A stretch of 64,000 nt of DNA, from the NCBI GenBank assembly GCA_042091275.1, contig JBELHR010000008.1, forward strand, positions 1 to 64,000, read 5' to 3'. The position numbers and the translations under genes were made by a program. Origin of the DNA: JBELHR01 sp042091275. Its GTDB lineage: Bacteria > Bacteroidota > Bacteroidia > Flavobacteriales > Flavobacteriaceae. This document shows positions 62,901 to 64,000 of this stretch, piece after piece (position 1 is the stretch's first letter; every line of letters starts with the position of its first letter). The notes below the pieces were generated by a model. It was not told where the DNA came from. It ran no database searches and was given only the letters and a program-made list of their open reading frames with translations.

Positions 62901-63196
62901 TCTGGGTTGGATTGTTGGATCGCAATAGCACCTATTGAAGATACAATTTCACTGTCGAAAATCGGAGACCAATCCACTCCACCTGAAGTAGATTTCCATA
63001 TTCCACCGGATGCAGTTCCCACATACATTAGGTCTGTTTGAGAATTTACTACATCAATAGATGTTACTCGACCACTCATTCCTGCAGGACCTATGGATCT
63101 TGCCTTCATGTTCGACAACAAGCTCAAATCGAGTTCTTGTGCACTGGTCTGAAGTCCCAAAGAAATTAGTAGAAAGAGAAAAAAAGTTTTTTTCAT
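59999..63196 (-). CDS. Secreted VPS10/BNR-repeat propeller protein, copy 2
   Basis: A 1065-residue secreted protein with a signal peptide (about 1-19, ending GLQTSAQ). The N-terminal two-thirds hold BNR/Asp-box repeats (STSGGVDW, SIDGGKNW, TTDGGKTW, TYDGGENW, SEDGGFNW, STDQGMTW, TRDGGENW), forming VPS10-like propellers. A charged linker (about 770-800, EDDKAEKKSKNKSETEDSDNKE) leads to a C-terminal region with a beta-sandwich part (GNAPYGNPVLPGTYVVEMEYAGKKV) and a helical end. Copy 1 lacks this long C-terminal region. The proteins share the opening SIGPAMSGRV-like phrase. Role unknown; candidates are peptide or glycan binding and glycoside hydrolysis. Confidence 0.88.
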   Translation of the reverse strand: MKKTFFLFLLISLGLQTSAQELDLSLLSNMKARSIGPAGMSGRVTSIDVVNSQTDLMYVGTASGGIWKSTSGGVDWSPIFDSEIVSSIGAIAIQQSNPDVIWAGTGEGNPRNSLTGGYGLYKSIDGGKNWKSMGLEKTRNIHRILIDPTDPNTVFVGAIGSPWGAHPERGVFKTTDGGKTWKNVLFVNEETGAADLVMDPSNPNKIIAAMWEHQRKPWTFNSGGEGSGLYITYDGGENWEKKTAENGLPKGNLGRIGLAIAPSNPNRVYALVEASKNALYRSEDGGFNWKKINDKPGIGNRPFYYSDIFVDPVNENRIYSVFTYVNVSEDGGKSFNQLMPAYGSTKGIHPDHHAWWIHPENPKFLIDGNDGGLNISHDRGKTWRFIENLPVGQFYHVNVDNDFPYNVYGGMQDNGSWAGPAYVLKSQGIRNSYWQELMFGDGFDVVPDPKNSRYGYGMSQQGNVGRYDRETGNTMYIQPTHPDADVKLRFNWNSAIALSPIDQETLYFGSQFVHKSTDQGMTWEIISPDLTTNDPEKQKQHESGGITMDATGAENHTTILAISPSHFDKNTLWAGTDDGNVQITRDGGENWTNLSPKIKGMPEGSWVAQIQASTHREGEAYVMVNNYRQFDFMPYLFRTRNYGKSWERLLSDKADTFGYVHALVQDPVEPKLLFLGTENGLYISIDEGDNWTKWKNGFPTVPTQDLVIQPREHDLVIGTFGRAFYILDDIRPLREIASKGTDIFQEDIVLFETPVAVNAINQQPTGTRFGANAIFNGENRPQGAMISYYIKTEAVEDDKAEKKSKNKSETEDSDNKEVKRDSIQMQISNADGVLVRKMKMKAPDKTGLYRTFWYMEKDGIGRPSRRERKATGNAPYGNPVLPGTYVVEMEYAGKKVSQNIEVIYDPRKTWDMEDLTAKDALLNDIDSYRERALEATNKLAKAQTIIKDYSDRIENSSLENKEDLIKNQKELSKTIDDFFDKLLGKVDKRQGITRNPEPNALSYLYKARSYTMGLDGAPTSTEVTLFENAKIKLEPELDSISEFFAGPWKEYRSKMQNLALSPFED

Positions 63197-63395
63197 GATA
63201 TTAATTTTGGTTAGTTGAGAATCTAAATTACGTTCTTATCCCGTTGGGCTTGTTAAAAATATCTTAAAAACAACATTTATTTGTGATTTGAAGTCAGGTT
63301 AACGTCTTATAACATGAGGCTTGGTGGAATTGTGTAAATTAATTCTAAATAAGATATTTTACCCGATTCTAATTTCTAAAAAAGGAGTTTAATGG

Positions 63396-63403
63396 TATAT
63401 TTG
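63396..63403 (+). promoter_or_regulatory. -7 element of sdhC
   Basis: TATATTTG, an exact TAnnTTTG match, 25 bases before the sdhC ATG. A TTTC, one base off TTTG, lies at the 19-base distance (63373-63376). The rest of the 232-base region between the propeller gene and sdhC holds nothing I recognise. Confidence 0.5.
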
Positions 63404-63428
63404 TCAGGTCTTAAACTAAATAAATAAC

Positions 63429-64000
63429 ATGAGTGGATTTTTAACCTCTTCGATAGGAAGAAAAGTTATGATGGCACTGTCAGCCATTTTCTTAATAAGT
63501 TTCTTGCTAATTCATTTCTCGATCAACTTGATCTCTGTATTCTCAAAAGATACATTTAATCAGGCGGCACATTTTATGGGAACGAATTGGGCAGTACAAT
63601 ATCTAATGCAACCAATTTTGGTTCTAGGAGTGATCTATCACTTTGTAATGGGTTTTGTTTTAGAAATTCAAAATAGAAAAGCAAGCGGAGTCAAATACGC
63701 TATGAATAAAGGTGGAGCAAATTCGACGTGGATGTCTCGAAATATGATTATCTCAGGATTGGTAATTTTAGCTTTCTTGGTTGTTCATTTCATCGATTTT
63801 TGGATTCCAGAAATGCAAGTTAAATATATCGATGGAGATATGTCAGGATTTGTTGAAGGAACAAACAATTTCAGATATTATGACGAAGTAGTACACAAAT
63901 TTGAAAATCCATTAAAAGTTGGTTTTTACGCTTTGTCCTTTGTGTTATTATCTTTGCACTTGCAACATGGTTTTATGTCTGCATTTCAGTCTGTAGGAGT
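63429..64000 (+). CDS. sdhC: Succinate dehydrogenase cytochrome b subunit (3'-truncated)
   Basis: Membrane haem b subunit of succinate:quinone oxidoreductase (complex II). The visible 190 residues start MSGFLTSSIGRKVMMALSAIFLISFLLIHFSINLISVF and show several transmembrane helices: about residues 14-36, 55-78, 100-121 and 161-180. His residues suited to haem binding are in LIHFS, IYHFVMGF, VVHFIDFW and LSLHLQHG. This is the fused one-subunit type common in Bacteroidota. The gene continues past the window edge; sdhA and sdhB are expected after it but are not seen. Confidence 0.94.
   Translation, partial: MSGFLTSSIGRKVMMALSAIFLISFLLIHFSINLISVFSKDTFNQAAHFMGTNWAVQYLMQPILVLGVIYHFVMGFVLEIQNRKASGVKYAMNKGGANSTWMSRNMIISGLVILAFLVVHFIDFWIPEMQVKYIDGDMSGFVEGTNNFRYYDEVVHKFENPLKVGFYALSFVLLSLHLQHGFMSAFQSVG

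Noticed and set aside
1..64000. CRISPR arrays, tRNA or rRNA genes, insertion sequences, prophage
   Set aside because: Read for direct-repeat arrays, cloverleaf-like segments, transposase motifs and phage genes; none was found. Apart from the duplicate at the gap, no long repeats are visible by eye.

Overview
The window is chromosomal DNA of a member of the Flavobacteriia (phylum Bacteroidota). This rests on the AT-rich composition, the TAnnTTTG-type -7 promoter elements, and gene families typical of that group: an IPExxxVDY protein, a TonB receptor with a carboxypeptidase-regulatory-like N-domain, a complete Bat (aerotolerance) operon, an ArgF'-type carbamoyltransferase and a one-subunit cytochrome b of succinate dehydrogenase. 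The gene content is mostly housekeeping. No rRNA, tRNA, CRISPR array, prophage or insertion sequence was seen. One 100-base run of N marks an assembly gap inside a GH20 hexosaminidase gene.

Layout: 1-2400 holds a 5'-truncated S41 protease, lpxH and a small lipoprotein. 2483-5134 is a TonB-dependent receptor. 5399-13548 is moxR, a DUF58 gene, a single-span membrane protein and batA-batE, followed by a TIGR01777 epimerase. 14442-18278 carries cvpA, a small unknown gene, a TlpA-like thioredoxin protein, yraN and an LD-carboxypeptidase. 18397-23172 holds metG, tex and a TTG-started 5-formyltetrahydrofolate cyclo-ligase gene. 23188-32227 is a nine-gene arginine operon (GNAT, argG, argC, proC, argD, argF', argB, argE, argH). 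32253-35755 has a short ssb and a translationally coupled GH20/GH109 pair for amino-sugar glycans. 35808-39058 has a zinc-ribbon protein, a CBS-pair protein and a membrane M28 peptidase. 39061-43292 is the minus-strand block acpP-fabF-rnc-IPExxxVDY-pyk, with purN and a viroplasmin-type RNase H gene read away from it (43463-44645). 44646-51758 is the suf iron-sulfur system, split by a serine hydrolase gene of opposite strand. 51862-57056 holds an outer-membrane-like unknown, thiL, an alpha/beta hydrolase, brnQ and an Xaa-Pro aminopeptidase. 57172-63196 is a convergent pair of large secreted VPS10/BNR-propeller proteins. sdhC begins at 63429 and runs off the end.

The most notable element is ahead of the arginine operon. 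A strong Bacteroidota promoter (TTTG-N19-TACCTTTG, 23188-23218) is followed by a short open frame (33 codons from a TTG, or 9 codons from an ATG) ending in MPRRFRRRP and a stop, with five arginine codons in the last seven. Its position and composition are those of an arginine-sensing leader peptide, so the operon is probably controlled by attenuation or ribosome stalling. In the same operon the substrate-specificity position of the carbamoyltransferase is Ser rather than Glu. Together with the GNAT at the head of the operon, this suggests a succinylated rather than acetylated arginine pathway.
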